Positions 45,299 to 54,282 of a stretch of 64,000 bases of DNA are shown here, in pieces. This DNA comes from Paenilisteria riparia FSL S10-1204 (lineage in GTDB: Bacteria; Bacillota; Bacilli; Lactobacillales; Listeriaceae). The notes under the pieces are model-generated. The model was not told the origin of the DNA, did not search any database, and was given only the letters and a program-made list of their open reading frames with translations. The position numbers were made by a program, and so were the translations under genes. The DNA lies in assembly GCF_000525995.1 (NCBI RefSeq), contig NZ_AODL01000002.1, forward strand, positions 62,001 to 126,000. Direction: 5' to 3'. Each line of letters begins with the position of its first letter. The first letter of the stretch is position 1.

Positions 45299-46348
45299 CG
45301 TTCACACGTATCTCGATGGCAACAACGACGACTTTATTATTGTTAGCAACGCTTGGAACGACTTTGGTTTATCAGACGGGAAGCAAGATGTCTTGGTATG
45401 ATTTATTGATAGGCCAGAAGATTTTTTTATTTGCCGTATATTGTTTTTATTGTACTGATGGCGATTTCGATTGGATTGATTGTTGGGGCCGTTATTGGCT
45501 ACATCATTAAGCGGAAGTTTGAAGCGATTGATTTTTCGTTGCGATTACTAGAACAAGGCGAGCTTGAGAAACGCTCGGCGGATGAGGAAGATACTTACGC
45601 GGAAATTCAGCAGGTGTATAAACAAATTGACCGATTACGCGATAAAATGAAAGCACAGACTGTTATGACACAAGAAATTGCGAATGAGCGTGCCGAGACA
45701 ACAGGCCAGTCAAAGGAAGCCATTTTGGCGGAAGAACGGCACCGGATTGCGCGGGAATTGCATGATTCGGTGAGCCAGCAGTTGTTTGCTGCAATGATGC
45801 TTTTATCGGCATTGAACGAGCAAAGCGAGAAGAATGCAACACCAACGATGCAAAAACAATTGAAAATGGTAGAATCCATCGTCAACGAGTCACAATCTGA
45901 AATGCGCGCGCTTTTACTTCACTTGCGACCAATCCAGCTAGAAGGAAAGTCGCTAAAAACGGGAATTGAGCAGTTGCTAAAAGAATTAACGACAAAATTA
46001 CCGATCAAAGTCGAATGGCAAATCGAGGACATTTCTTTTCAAAAAGGAATTGAAGATCATTTATTCCGTATTGTTCAAGAATTGTTATCGAATACGTTGC
46101 GCCACTCCAAAGCCAATTTACTAGAAGTGCGGATGATTGTCATTGATAATTTGGTTGTACTAAAAGTAGTCGATGATGGGATTGGTTTTGATATGAACAA
46201 AGTACAGACAGGTTCTTATGGCTTGCAAAATATGCGTGAACGAGTGGCTGAATTTGGTGGCTCAATTAAGATTATCAGTTTTCCTAAGAAGGGAACAAGT
46301 GTGGAAATTAAAATACCACTGGTGAAAAAGGATGTGGACAGCGAATGA
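45295..46348 (+). CDS. liaS: LiaS-like sensor histidine kinase (one apparent frameshift)
   Basis: NarL-type sensor kinase for cell-wall-antibiotic stress; corrected 350 residues. Two membrane helices (about 8-27 and 45-68), a HAMP-like linker, the HisKA_3 box with the phosphorylated His in [16 protein letters not shown], and the ATPase motifs [13 protein letters not shown] and VVDDGIGFD. The frame breaks at seven T (45422-45428); six restore [20 protein letters not shown] in the second helix. Overlaps liaF by 4 bases at its start and liaR by 4 at its end. It controls LiaR under the hold of LiaF. Confidence 0.88.
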
Positions 46349-46983
46349 TAAAAGTATTACTAGTTGACGATCATGAAATGGTGCGCATTGGTGTTTCAGC
46401 GTATCTTTCTGTGCAAGACGATATGGAAGTTGTTGGCGAGGCAGAAAATGGTCGTGAAGGCGTAGAGCTTGCGATGGAATTGCGCCCAGATATTATTTTA
46501 ATGGATTTAGTAATGGATGAAATGGATGGCATTGAAGCGACAAAGGAAATTATGCGTCAATGGAAGACAGCCAAAATTATTATTGTGACGAGTTTTATTG
46601 ATGATGAGAAAGTATATCCTGCACTTGAAGCTGGTGCATCGAGTTATATGCTGAAAACATCGACTGCTGGCGAAATTGCGGATGCTATTCGTGCTACATA
46701 CGGTGGGGACTCGGTTTTAGAACCAGAAGTGACTGGTAAGATGATGCAACGTTTGACGGCGAAACCAGAGAAGAATCTACATGATGATTTAACGAATCGT
46801 GAAAATGAAATTTTGTTACTGATTGCAGAAGGAAAGTCCAATCAAGAAATTGCGGACGAACTTTTTATTACACTCAAAACAGTGAAAACACATGTCAGCA
46901 ATATTTTATCGAAATTAGACGTACAAGACCGTACACAAGCGGCAATCTATGCGTTTAAGCATGATCTAGTGGAAAAAGAGTAA
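46345..46983 (+). CDS. liaR: LiaR-like response regulator
   Basis: 212 residues, NarL/FixJ family. Receiver domain with acidic pocket Asp8/Asp9 and phosphorylated Asp54 ([13 protein letters not shown]), Thr and Lys in VTSFID and LKTSTAG, then a LuxR-type HTH at the C-terminus ([22 protein letters not shown], given here in part; [16 protein letters not shown]). Acts with LiaS. In Listeria the LiaR regulon includes envelope defence genes; targets cannot be seen here. Confidence 0.93.
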   Translation: MIKVLLVDDHEMVRIGVSAYLSVQDDMEVVGEAENGREGVELAMELRPDIILMDLVMDEMDGIEATKEIMRQWKTAKIIIVTSFIDDEKVYPALEAGASSYMLKTSTAGEIADAIRATYGGDSVLEPEVTGKMMQRLTAKPEKNLHDDLTNRENEILLLIAEGKSNQEIADELFITLKTVKTHVSNILSKLDVQDRTQAAIYAFKHDLVEKE

Positions 46984-47000
46984 GGAGGCGGATTACTGCG

Positions 47001-47660
47001 ATGAAAGAAGGATTTGCGGTTATTGGTTTAGGACGTTTCGGCGGGAGCATCTGTAAATCGCTTGTGGAACAAGGGATGGAAGTGTTGGCCATCGATTCCA
47101 ATGAGGAGCGCGTAAATGAATTCATGTCAATTGCGACACACGCCGTAATTTGTAATTCGACGGATGAAAATGCATTACGCCAACTCGGTATTCGTAATTT
47201 TGAACATGTGATTGTGTCCATTGGTGAAGATATTCAATCCAGTATTTTAACGACGCTGATTTTAAAAGAAATGGGCGTAAAATATGTCACTGCGAAGGCA
47301 ACTAACGATAAACATGCTAAGTTACTCGACAAAATTGGTGCGGACCGAGTTGTTCATCCAGAGCGTGATATGGGTCGACGCATTGCGCATTACATTGTTT
47401 CCAAAAATATGCTGGATTATTTGGAACTATCCGATGAATACAGCTTGGTCGAAATTTCTGTTTCAAATCGTCGCTTTCTCGGAAAAAGCTTACATGAACT
47501 CGATTTCCGAAACTCGTTTGGCGTTAATATTGTAGGTATTAAGCGCGACAAACAAATGATTATCACACCTGAAGCAAACGATGTTCTACAATCCAGCGAT
47601 GTTTTGATTGTGATAGGTAGCGATGATGATATTGAACGATTGCAAGAACAAATTCAATAA
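47001..47660 (+). CDS. ktrC: Potassium uptake regulatory protein KtrC (TrkA family)
   Basis: Cytoplasmic gating ring of a Ktr potassium transporter. 219 residues: RCK_N with nucleotide-binding GLGRFGGS (9-16) and the acidic IDSN at the end of the second strand, then RCK_C (about 135-219), the part known in related proteins to bind c-di-AMP. No membrane subunit (ktrD) is nearby, as usual for this gene in Bacillus and Listeria. AAGGAGGCG precedes the ATG. With CbpB it is the second probable c-di-AMP target in the window. Confidence 0.92.
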   Translation: MKEGFAVIGLGRFGGSICKSLVEQGMEVLAIDSNEERVNEFMSIATHAVICNSTDENALRQLGIRNFEHVIVSIGEDIQSSILTTLILKEMGVKYVTAKATNDKHAKLLDKIGADRVVHPERDMGRRIAHYIVSKNMLDYLELSDEYSLVEISVSNRRFLGKSLHELDFRNSFGVNIVGIKRDKQMIITPEANDVLQSSDVLIVIGSDDDIERLQEQIQ

Positions 47661-47674
47661 AGTAAGGAGGCGAA

Positions 47675-47731
47675 GTGACGGATTGTGTGCTAAGCCTTTT
47701 TATTTTGGCTTTTGCTGTCTTAGTGGCTTGA
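47675..47731 (+). CDS. Possible 18-residue hydrophobic peptide
   Basis: Directly after ktrC a strong AAGGAGG (47664-47670) is followed 4 bases later by GTG and the reading MTDCVLSLFILAFAVLVA, then a stop. The peptide would be a single short membrane helix. The end of the frame coincides with a weak hairpin AAGCC / GGCTT with T-rich flanks that may be the ktrC terminator. The strong ribosome binding site with no other start nearby is the only support. Confidence 0.3.
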   Translation: MTDCVLSLFILAFAVLVA

Positions 47732-47824
47732 AATAAGGGTAAAGAAGAAACAACTATCGGAAAAATGCAATGTGTGATAAAATTTTTAAGTAATATAAAC
47801 TAAAAAAAGAAGGGGCAACATAGA

Positions 47825-48736
47825 ATGAAAAAAGTAATATTATCAAAACTGGGAATTAAGGGATTAATACATATGCTCCAAGTCTTTGTCTTTTCTGTTA
47901 TTTGTGTGTTTGCCCATACGGTACTTGTTCCTCAATTCGTTGGACTTCTTCCCATCGCACTTTTAATGGGGATTATATCTATTCAACCAACAAGCGGATT
48001 CACAAAAAAGGCGATGCCTAAAATCGGTATCATGTTTGCTGCGGCTTGCTTTATCGTTGGCATATCGTCCACATTTTTTGATACGAATGTATATGTTTAT
48101 TTTGTCGTGATGGTGATTGCGTTACTTATCATCAACTTTTTAATGCCGCAAAAATATATGGTTATCACGATGGCGGTTGGAACGGCATTGTTCTTTCTTG
48201 ATACATCGGATATGAGCGTGCCATACTGGTTTGTACTGATTATTGCGCTTATTGACGTTGCTATTTTTTTCGTAGTTGTCCGCCTCATTGTTCATTTTAT
48301 CCACATTCCAATCGAGAAAATGATCCAAATGATGATGAAGCAAACAATGGGACTCTTTCAAAAAGAATTACAAACTATGCTCATAAAAGGTGAAAAAGGT
48401 CGTCCAAAACCATTGTATGGAATTTTCATCCAATCGCAGATGTTGATTCATGAATATGCGAGTGGCAAAAATAAGCAGGAGGCACATGTTGTTGTTTATC
48501 AAAAGGTATTAACTTCGTATTTACGTGTCTATTTTAGTTTAACGACTATTTCAGAGCTGAATCAATATCAAGTGAGTGAGACAAAAGCGAAAGAACTTGC
48601 CAGCCTCGGCTTTCAAAAAGTTCCTGTAAGCGAAATGGAAGATCCTATTTTGGCTTTCCATCTTGGCGAATACGTGGAGGGAATGCGAGAAATACGAACA
48701 AGTTTAGAAACACTGAAAGGAGGACAAGCAGAATGA
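47825..48736 (+). CDS. FUSC/ArAE-family membrane protein (first of a pair)
   Basis: 303 residues: six N-terminal membrane helices (to about residue 165) followed by a helical cytoplasmic domain (about 170-303). The layout fits the aromatic acid exporter/FUSC superfamily. The helices contain VLVPQFVGLLPIALLMGIIS and FTKKAMPKIGIMFAAACFIVG. It overlaps the next gene, a similar protein, by 4 bases, so the two may form one transporter. Substrate unknown. AGAAGGGGC precedes the ATG. Confidence 0.7.
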   Translation: MKKVILSKLGIKGLIHMLQVFVFSVICVFAHTVLVPQFVGLLPIALLMGIISIQPTSGFTKKAMPKIGIMFAAACFIVGISSTFFDTNVYVYFVVMVIALLIINFLMPQKYMVITMAVGTALFFLDTSDMSVPYWFVLIIALIDVAIFFVVVRLIVHFIHIPIEKMIQMMMKQTMGLFQKELQTMLIKGEKGRPKPLYGIFIQSQMLIHEYASGKNKQEAHVVVYQKVLTSYLRVYFSLTTISELNQYQVSETKAKELASLGFQKVPVSEMEDPILAFHLGEYVEGMREIRTSLETLKGGQAE

Positions 48737-49566
48737 AAACAACATTTAAAGAACGTGTAGCGTTAGATCCACGCGTAGCCAAAGTTTTGCTTAGTCTGCT
48801 AATTTGTGTGTTGTTGTATCCGTTTTTCGGGAAGTATATTGTATATCCAGCATATGTATTTAATGCGATTTATATCACGGCCCAGTTAACGAAAGGTGCG
48901 ACATATAAATCGAGCGTGGAGCGGATTTTGGGGACGATTCTTGGTGGCTTGACAGGTGTTTTCTTTTATTTTTTGCTGCCAGATAATCACTTTTTGATGA
49001 TTCCGATTGGTGCAACGATTGCTGTGTTATGGGGTTATTTATTTGTTGGGAAGTTTACGCCAGTTATTGCGGTTATTACGGTGATGGTACTTGTTGGTAA
49101 GGGTGAGGGAGAGCCAGTGCTTTATATTAACAACCGGATGATTGATACGTTAGTCGGCCTGACAATTGGTTTTATTATTTACGCCTTGTATCCGAAGAAA
49201 AAGACGGAGATGAATCAAACTTTTAATTACCATGCCAAAGCTTGTTTTGCCCAGATTAGGGACATTCGAACGAAGTATGGAAATAAGGAAAATCTACATG
49301 ACGATTTGATAGCGGCTTGGAAGGCATTACAGGGGCTGAAGCAAGAACGGGCGAAAATGATAGAAGATAGTAGTTTTGTACCGAAAATAGAGGAAGCTGA
49401 GCCAATGCTGTTGATGATTCATGATTTGGAACAGATGTTACAGAACATGGAAGTGTTATATCATCATCCAGAAGTAGATGCTGAAGTACAGGAAGTGATT
49501 GCGTTCCATGAACAAATTTTTGAGAAGTTATATATGAAAACAGAGCAAAAAATGCAGGCGATATAA
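48733..49566 (+). CDS. FUSC/ArAE-family membrane protein (second of a pair)
   Basis: 277 residues, with about six N-terminal helices (VLLSLLICVLLYPFFGKYIV, then YVFNAIYITAQLTKGATYKSS, shown in part) and a C-terminal cytoplasmic helical domain with KACFAQIRDIRTKYGNKENL. The conserved stretch with R, GT and GG (SVERILGTILGGLTGVFFYF) is typical of the ArAE_1/FUSC core. Coupled to the preceding gene. Whether they export an aromatic compound is only inferred from the family name. Confidence 0.78.
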   Translation: MKTTFKERVALDPRVAKVLLSLLICVLLYPFFGKYIVYPAYVFNAIYITAQLTKGATYKSSVERILGTILGGLTGVFFYFLLPDNHFLMIPIGATIAVLWGYLFVGKFTPVIAVITVMVLVGKGEGEPVLYINNRMIDTLVGLTIGFIIYALYPKKKTEMNQTFNYHAKACFAQIRDIRTKYGNKENLHDDLIAAWKALQGLKQERAKMIEDSSFVPKIEEAEPMLLMIHDLEQMLQNMEVLYHHPEVDAEVQEVIAFHEQIFEKLYMKTEQKMQAI

Positions 49567-49567
49567 T

Positions 49568-49614
49568 AAAAACCAGCTGTTAGGAAGAAAAATCCTCCTG
49601 TCCAGCTGGTTTTT
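49568..49614. terminator. Terminator between the FUSC pair and the LCP gene
   Basis: Perfect 12-base arms AAAAACCAGCTG and CAGCTGGTTTTT for convergent genes. Confidence 0.9.
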
Positions 49615-49619
49615 GTTTG

Positions 49620-50597
49620 TTATTCGGTTGTTGTGGTATCTGTAGATAAGCCTAAGTGATTGCGGAAAATTTTTGTTGCTGCGGCTTTAGATTTGCTGTC
49701 TAATTCATAGTAGTATAAGTTAAAGCCATATGCCTCACTATAGATAGAGACGCCTTCGCCTTCCATTTTTAGTGTTTCTACGTCATTTCGGACGCTTGCA
49801 TATTTTGTTGCAACTTCAACAATATCATCCATACTGAGATTTGTTGTGAAATTATCGCCGACTGCTTTCATCAATTTATTGAAGTGTGTGATAGATGTAG
49901 TGCCAGCAAGCTCGTTACTGATTCCCATAATTACATCGCGTTGACGGTCTTGACGACCAAAGTCGCCTCGAGGATCTTCATGACGAATACGGACGTACTG
50001 CAATGCTTCTTTTCCGGTTAAGTCGATTTTTCCTTTGACGAATTTCTTATTTACTTCTGTTAGGTTGATGTCGTTTGTAACGCGAACACCGCCTACAGCT
50101 GATACAAGGTCGCTAAAGCCCTTCATATTAATGGTAACATAATAATCGATGGGAACGTTCATTAGCTTCTCAACCGCGTCTACGGTACCTTCTGCGCCAC
50201 CTTTAGAATAGCTCCCGTTTATTTTTCCGATATCACCATTGTCATACGTTACTTTTGTATCACGTGGAATACTAAGCATCTTCACAGAATTTTTCTCTTT
50301 ATTAATTGTAGCTAGTATCATCGAATCGGAGCGACCATTCTTTTCACCAGCACGAGCATCAGTTCCGATAAGTAAAATAGAAAAAGAATGCCCATCTGTT
50401 AATGTACTTGTAGAAGCTTTATCTTTGGAAAGTGGCACATGGATGTTGTTTAACGTTTCTTGAATACTGTTATAGTAATGAATTCCAAAGGTACCGATTG
50501 TAAAAGCAATACCTAATAATACGACAAATGATACTTGCAACCAGTGTGCAAGCTTGGACGGTTTCTTCTCATACGGCTGAAAATCAATAGTATCCAT
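49620..50597 (-). CDS. LytR-CpsA-Psr (LCP) family protein
   Basis: Membrane-bound ligase that attaches wall teichoic acid or other polymers to peptidoglycan. 325 residues: short cytoplasmic N-terminus, one helix (about 24-44), then the LCP domain (SILLIGTDARAGEKNGRSDSM as its start, IPRDTKVTY with the conserved Arg-Asp, LQYVRIRHEDPRGDFGRQDRQR as the late motif, both cited in part). ATG 50597 (MDTIDFQPYEKK) is preferred to the upstream frame. Corresponds to the LytR-like gene lmo1026 in order. Its promoter (TTGATA, 16 bases, TAATTT) lies at 50646-50673 on the minus strand. Confidence 0.9.
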   Translation of the reverse strand: MDTIDFQPYEKKPSKLAHWLQVSFVVLLGIAFTIGTFGIHYYNSIQETLNNIHVPLSKDKASTSTLTDGHSFSILLIGTDARAGEKNGRSDSMILATINKEKNSVKMLSIPRDTKVTYDNGDIGKINGSYSKGGAEGTVDAVEKLMNVPIDYYVTINMKGFSDLVSAVGGVRVTNDINLTEVNKKFVKGKIDLTGKEALQYVRIRHEDPRGDFGRQDRQRDVIMGISNELAGTTSITHFNKLMKAVGDNFTTNLSMDDIVEVATKYASVRNDVETLKMEGEGVSIYSEAYGFNLYYYELDSKSKAAATKIFRNHLGLSTDTTTTE

Positions 50598-50645
50598 AAT
50601 TTGGCCTGTCTTTCTGTGTATTGACACGTCTTATTTTAGTAGATT

Positions 50646-50673
50646 AAATTACAAAATTGCATAGAAATATCAA
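50646..50673 (-). promoter_or_regulatory. Promoter of the LCP gene
   Basis: On the minus strand: -35 TTGATA (50673-50668), 16-base spacer, -10 TAATTT (50651-50646), about 50 bases before the start codon. Confidence 0.5.
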
Positions 50674-50913
50674 TAGTGTGAGAATCGATACTTACTACTT
50701 ATCGTATCATCCCAAGGGGGAGAAATCAAATTAGAATTTCATGATAAAATAAAGAAAATTTGCCATGAAAAGTAACTATTTGGAGCTATATATTTATTTA
50801 ACGGAGCGATGATTCCTGTTTTTTAGGTGGGTTGTCCATATGTATATAGCATTAATAGGTAGAAATACGGTTTCTAGCATGTTTGCTGTGGCTTCTTTCT
50901 TTAATTTGTCTAT
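50674..50913. other. Intergenic stretch between the LCP and mannosidase genes
   Basis: Together with its flanks this 355-base gap (50628-50982) holds the two divergent promoters. Between them I see AT-rich sequence without a reading frame, hairpin terminator or known riboswitch. Confidence 0.5.
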
Positions 50914-50967
50914 TTGACATATTTGGTTTATATGATATATTAATTGCTATAAATGAAAGCGTTTAAA
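50914..50967 (+). promoter_or_regulatory. Promoter with cre site in front of the alpha-mannosidase gene
   Basis: -35 TTGACA (50914-50919), 16-base spacer, -10 TATATT (50936-50941). TGAAAGCGTTTAAA at 50954-50967 matches the CcpA consensus TGWAANCGNTNWCA at all but one position, just downstream of the start point, so CcpA with HPr-Ser-P should repress. Confidence 0.7.
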
Positions 50968-50982
50968 TTAGGAGGGCTATGA

Positions 50983-53900
50983 ATGTTTTGGACGAAGGAA
51001 AAGGTGCAAAATCGGAATCGTGAGGTAGAGTTGTATCGCTATAACAAATCGGAAGTCATTCGAGAGTTTGGTATATTGGAAGATATGGCTGGTGAGATTG
51101 GGAGCCGGCCGGATAATTTGGTTTTTAAAGACACGATTGGTCTTGGAAGTGATTGGCGAGGTCGAGATCGGTATGTGTGGTTGCGTGCGACTGTGACGTT
51201 ACCGGAGAAACAGGATGGGAAGCGAATTCTGGGTTTTTTTGATTTTGGTAAAACGGGAGCGGGGAACAATTCTGGTTTTGAGTCATTGTTGTATGTGAAC
51301 GGAAAGCCGTATCAAGGCGTAGATCAGAATCATAAGGAAGTATTTTTTGATGATGGGCTTGCCGGGGAGACGCTAGAATTAACGTTTCGACTTTGGTCGG
51401 GGCTTGAAGGCGGAGGGAAGGTAACGACGCAGGAGCATCGCTTGAATGAAGCGTTTATTGGTTACTTAGATATGACAATTGATGACTTGTATTATACGGC
51501 GCATGCGGCTGTGCAAACGTTGGATTATTTGGATGAGAAAAGTACGGAGCGCCATGGTTTATTGCAGGCACTGGATCATAGCTTTCGGGTAATTGATTGG
51601 ACGAAACCGGGGAGTCAGATGCATTTGGAATCATTGTATGTTGCGGGAAACTTGCTGAATGAAAAAATAGATGCGATGCCTAAAAATTTCGATGTGACGG
51701 TGACGTGTGTTGGGCACACGCATATTGATGTAGCTTGGCTATGGCGATTGAAGCATACGCGTGAGAAGTCGGCGCGTTCGTTTTCGACGGTGATGCGTTT
51801 GATGGAGCAGTATCCGAACTATGAATTTTTACAGTCTCAGCCGCAGTTGTACGCGTATATTAAAGAGGACTATCCAGACATTTATGCGAAAATGAAAGAG
51901 CGGATTGCGGATGGGCGTTGGGAAGCGGAAGGCGCGATGTGGTTGGAAGCGGATTGTAATATTCCTTCGGGCGAGTCTCTTGTACGGCAGATTTTGCAAG
52001 GAACGCGATTCTTTAAGGAGGAGTTTGGTAAGGAGAGTAAATATCTGTGGTTACCAGATGTGTTTGGTTATAGCTGGGCGCTGCCACAGATTTTGAAGAA
52101 GTCTGGGATTGAGACATTTATGACGACGAAGATTAGCTGGAATCAGTTTAATCGAATGCCGCATGATACGTTTTGGTGGCGTGGGATAGATGGTTCGGAG
52201 ATTTTGACGCACTTTATTACGACGCCGGAAGTGCATGATATTTATTATACGTATAATGGGAATATCACGGCGCGAACAGTAAAGGGTGTTTGGAATAGTT
52301 ATCGGGACAAGAATTTGAACAATGAGATGCTGGTGTCGTATGGTTTTGGTGATGGTGGCGGTGGTCCGACGCGGGAAATGCTTGAGATGATTGCGCGATT
52401 TGATAAGATGCCAGGCATGCCAAAAGTGGAGACAGGTCTTGCGGGGCCTTATTTTGAGCGGTTGCATGAGCGGATTGAGAACACGGAGGATTATGTGCAT
52501 ACGTGGAATGGGGAGCTTTATTTTGAGTACCATCGCGGGACGTATACTTCGCAGGCGTATAACAAGAAGATGAACCGAAAATTAGAGCTGTTGTTGCGGG
52601 ATGCGGAATGGTTCCAAGTGTTGCAAGGACTTTCGAATGGGGATTTCGCGGCGTATCCGAGCGATTTGTTGCGTGAGAGTTGGCGCATTGTGTTGCGGAA
52701 TCAGTTTCATGATATTATTCCGGGTTCTTCGATTCAGGAGGTATATGAGGACTGTGTTGTGGAATATGAGGAGGCAGAGAATTTAGCGCTTGCGGCATAT
52801 GATGAAATGAGCTCGATGGATGAGACAGCGGCTGGTAGTGTGACATTGCTAAATAGTTCGATTTGGGAGCGGCCTCGTTTGGCGGAGATTGCGATTCCGA
52901 CGGAGGATACTGTTGTTTGGAAGGATGAGACTGGGCAGTTATTGGATGCGGAGAAAAATGAGGCTGGAAGCTGGCTTGTGGCTGTGGAACAGTTGCCTTC
53001 GATGGGAGCTGGGACGCTTGTTTATGAGGTGGCTGATGGCGCCGTGAATGAGGAGAAGCTTGCGGAGGTTGGTGAGCAATGTTTGGAAACGAATCACTAT
53101 GTGCTGACTTGGAATGAGGCGGGGCAATGGACACGGCTCTATGATAAGCAGAATCAGCGAGAAGTATTGGCGAGCGGTGAACGAGGCAATGTGCTGCAAG
53201 TTTTTGAAGATAAACCGATGAATTTTGATGCATGGGATATTGATATTTATTACCAAGAAAAAATGCGGGAAGTAACGGACTTGCAAGGTGTGACAGTGGT
53301 GCACAATGGCAAGCTAAAAGTGACGCTGGAAATGGTGTGGGCTTATGGTGATTCAAAAATTCGTCAGCGGATGCATTTGTATCGGGATAGTGCGCGGATT
53401 GATTTTGAAACGGAAGTAGATTGGCATGAACAGCAGCAGTTATTGAAAGTGGCATTCCCTGTGGATGTGATGGCGACGGAAGCGACATATGATATTCAAT
53501 ATGGCAATGTGAAGCGTCCAACACATTGGAACACGAGCTGGGATTATGCGCGTTTTGAAACGGTTGGACATCAATGGGCGGATTTGAGTGAAACGGGATA
53601 TGGTGTGAGTATTTTAAATAATTGTAAATATGGGCATGATATTAAGGATCATGTGATACGCTTGACGTTGTTGAAATCAGCGACCTACCCGGATGTTACG
53701 CAAGACCAGGGCGAGCATCAGTTCACATACGCGTTATTGCCGCATGTTGGTGATTTTGTAGCGGGTGACGTTGTGCAGGAGGCTTGGATGCTTAATAATC
53801 CACTTCGCGTAGCGTTGGGAGCACATGATAATCGTTCGTTGTTACGGACGAATAAGGAGCAAGTGCAGATTGACGCGGTGAAAAAGGCGGAAGATGACGA

Positions 53901-54090
53901 CACGGTTATTATTCGCTTGCATGAGTTTACTGGTGGACGTGGCAATATTACGCTTACGAGTGATTTTGAGCTTGTGTCATGGCAGGAATGCGATTTGATG
54001 GAGCGACCGATAGGCGAATTAAAAACAGGTGATTTTGTATTTTCGGTAACACCGTACGAGGTAAAAACATTTAAAGTGATGATGAAATAA
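50983..54090 (+). CDS. GH38 alpha-mannosidase
   Basis: Cytoplasmic glycoside hydrolase, 1035 residues. The zinc and catalytic motifs of family 38 are present: CVGHTHIDVAWLWRLKHTRE (zinc ligands His245 and Asp249 in it) and WLPDVFGYSWALPQIL with the nucleophile Asp359. A central helical domain and long C-terminal beta domains follow. No signal peptide. Bacterial members cut alpha-mannosides or 2-O-mannosyl-glycerate taken up by a PTS, but no transporter gene is adjacent. AGGAGGG precedes the ATG; a cre site lies in the leader. The AraR-like regulator at 56681 may control it, separated by the 5'-nucleotidase gene. Confidence 0.93.
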   Translation: MFWTKEKVQNRNREVELYRYNKSEVIREFGILEDMAGEIGSRPDNLVFKDTIGLGSDWRGRDRYVWLRATVTLPEKQDGKRILGFFDFGKTGAGNNSGFESLLYVNGKPYQGVDQNHKEVFFDDGLAGETLELTFRLWSGLEGGGKVTTQEHRLNEAFIGYLDMTIDDLYYTAHAAVQTLDYLDEKSTERHGLLQALDHSFRVIDWTKPGSQMHLESLYVAGNLLNEKIDAMPKNFDVTVTCVGHTHIDVAWLWRLKHTREKSARSFSTVMRLMEQYPNYEFLQSQPQLYAYIKEDYPDIYAKMKERIADGRWEAEGAMWLEADCNIPSGESLVRQILQGTRFFKEEFGKESKYLWLPDVFGYSWALPQILKKSGIETFMTTKISWNQFNRMPHDTFWWRGIDGSEILTHFITTPEVHDIYYTYNGNITARTVKGVWNSYRDKNLNNEMLVSYGFGDGGGGPTREMLEMIARFDKMPGMPKVETGLAGPYFERLHERIENTEDYVHTWNGELYFEYHRGTYTSQAYNKKMNRKLELLLRDAEWFQVLQGLSNGDFAAYPSDLLRESWRIVLRNQFHDIIPGSSIQEVYEDCVVEYEEAENLALAAYDEMSSMDETAAGSVTLLNSSIWERPRLAEIAIPTEDTVVWKDETGQLLDAEKNEAGSWLVAVEQLPSMGAGTLVYEVADGAVNEEKLAEVGEQCLETNHYVLTWNEAGQWTRLYDKQNQREVLASGERGNVLQVFEDKPMNFDAWDIDIYYQEKMREVTDLQGVTVVHNGKLKVTLEMVWAYGDSKIRQRMHLYRDSARIDFETEVDWHEQQQLLKVAFPVDVMATEATYDIQYGNVKRPTHWNTSWDYARFETVGHQWADLSETGYGVSILNNCKYGHDIKDHVIRLTLLKSATYPDVTQDQGEHQFTYALLPHVGDFVAGDVVQEAWMLNNPLRVALGAHDNRSLLRTNKEQVQIDAVKKAEDDDTVIIRLHEFTGGRGNITLTSDFELVSWQECDLMERPIGELKTGDFVFSVTPYEVKTFKVMMK

Positions 54091-54101
54091 GATTTTAGAT
54101 G

Positions 54102-54131
54102 CAGACGCTTACTTTCTTAGGTAGGCGTTTG
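54102..54131 (+). terminator. Hairpin after the mannosidase gene
   Basis: CAGACGCTTAC and GTAGGCGTTTG pair with one mismatch and one G-U; only a loose T stretch follows. Confidence 0.5.
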
Positions 54132-54145
54132 TAAATTTTGTCGCA

Positions 54146-54174
54146 TTGAAAATTAGGAGCGCTTTTGTTACAAT
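54146..54174 (+). promoter_or_regulatory. Promoter of the 5'-nucleotidase gene
   Basis: -35 TTGAAA (54146-54151), 17-base spacer, -10 TACAAT (54169-54174), about 100 bases before the GTG start. Confidence 0.65.
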
Positions 54175-54282
54175 GATGGGGTAAGCTTGAAAAACGCTTA
54201 CAAGTGAGGCGGGACAATGAAATAATATACATAACAAAAGGCGTGGACTGCTTTGCAAAAACTAAAGGGAGGCTTTTAAAAC

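Noticed and set aside
54186..54205. Possible cre site (TGAAAAACGCTTACAA) before the 5'-nucleotidase gene
   Set aside because: It has one base too many between the conserved TG and CG, so it does not fit the CcpA consensus.
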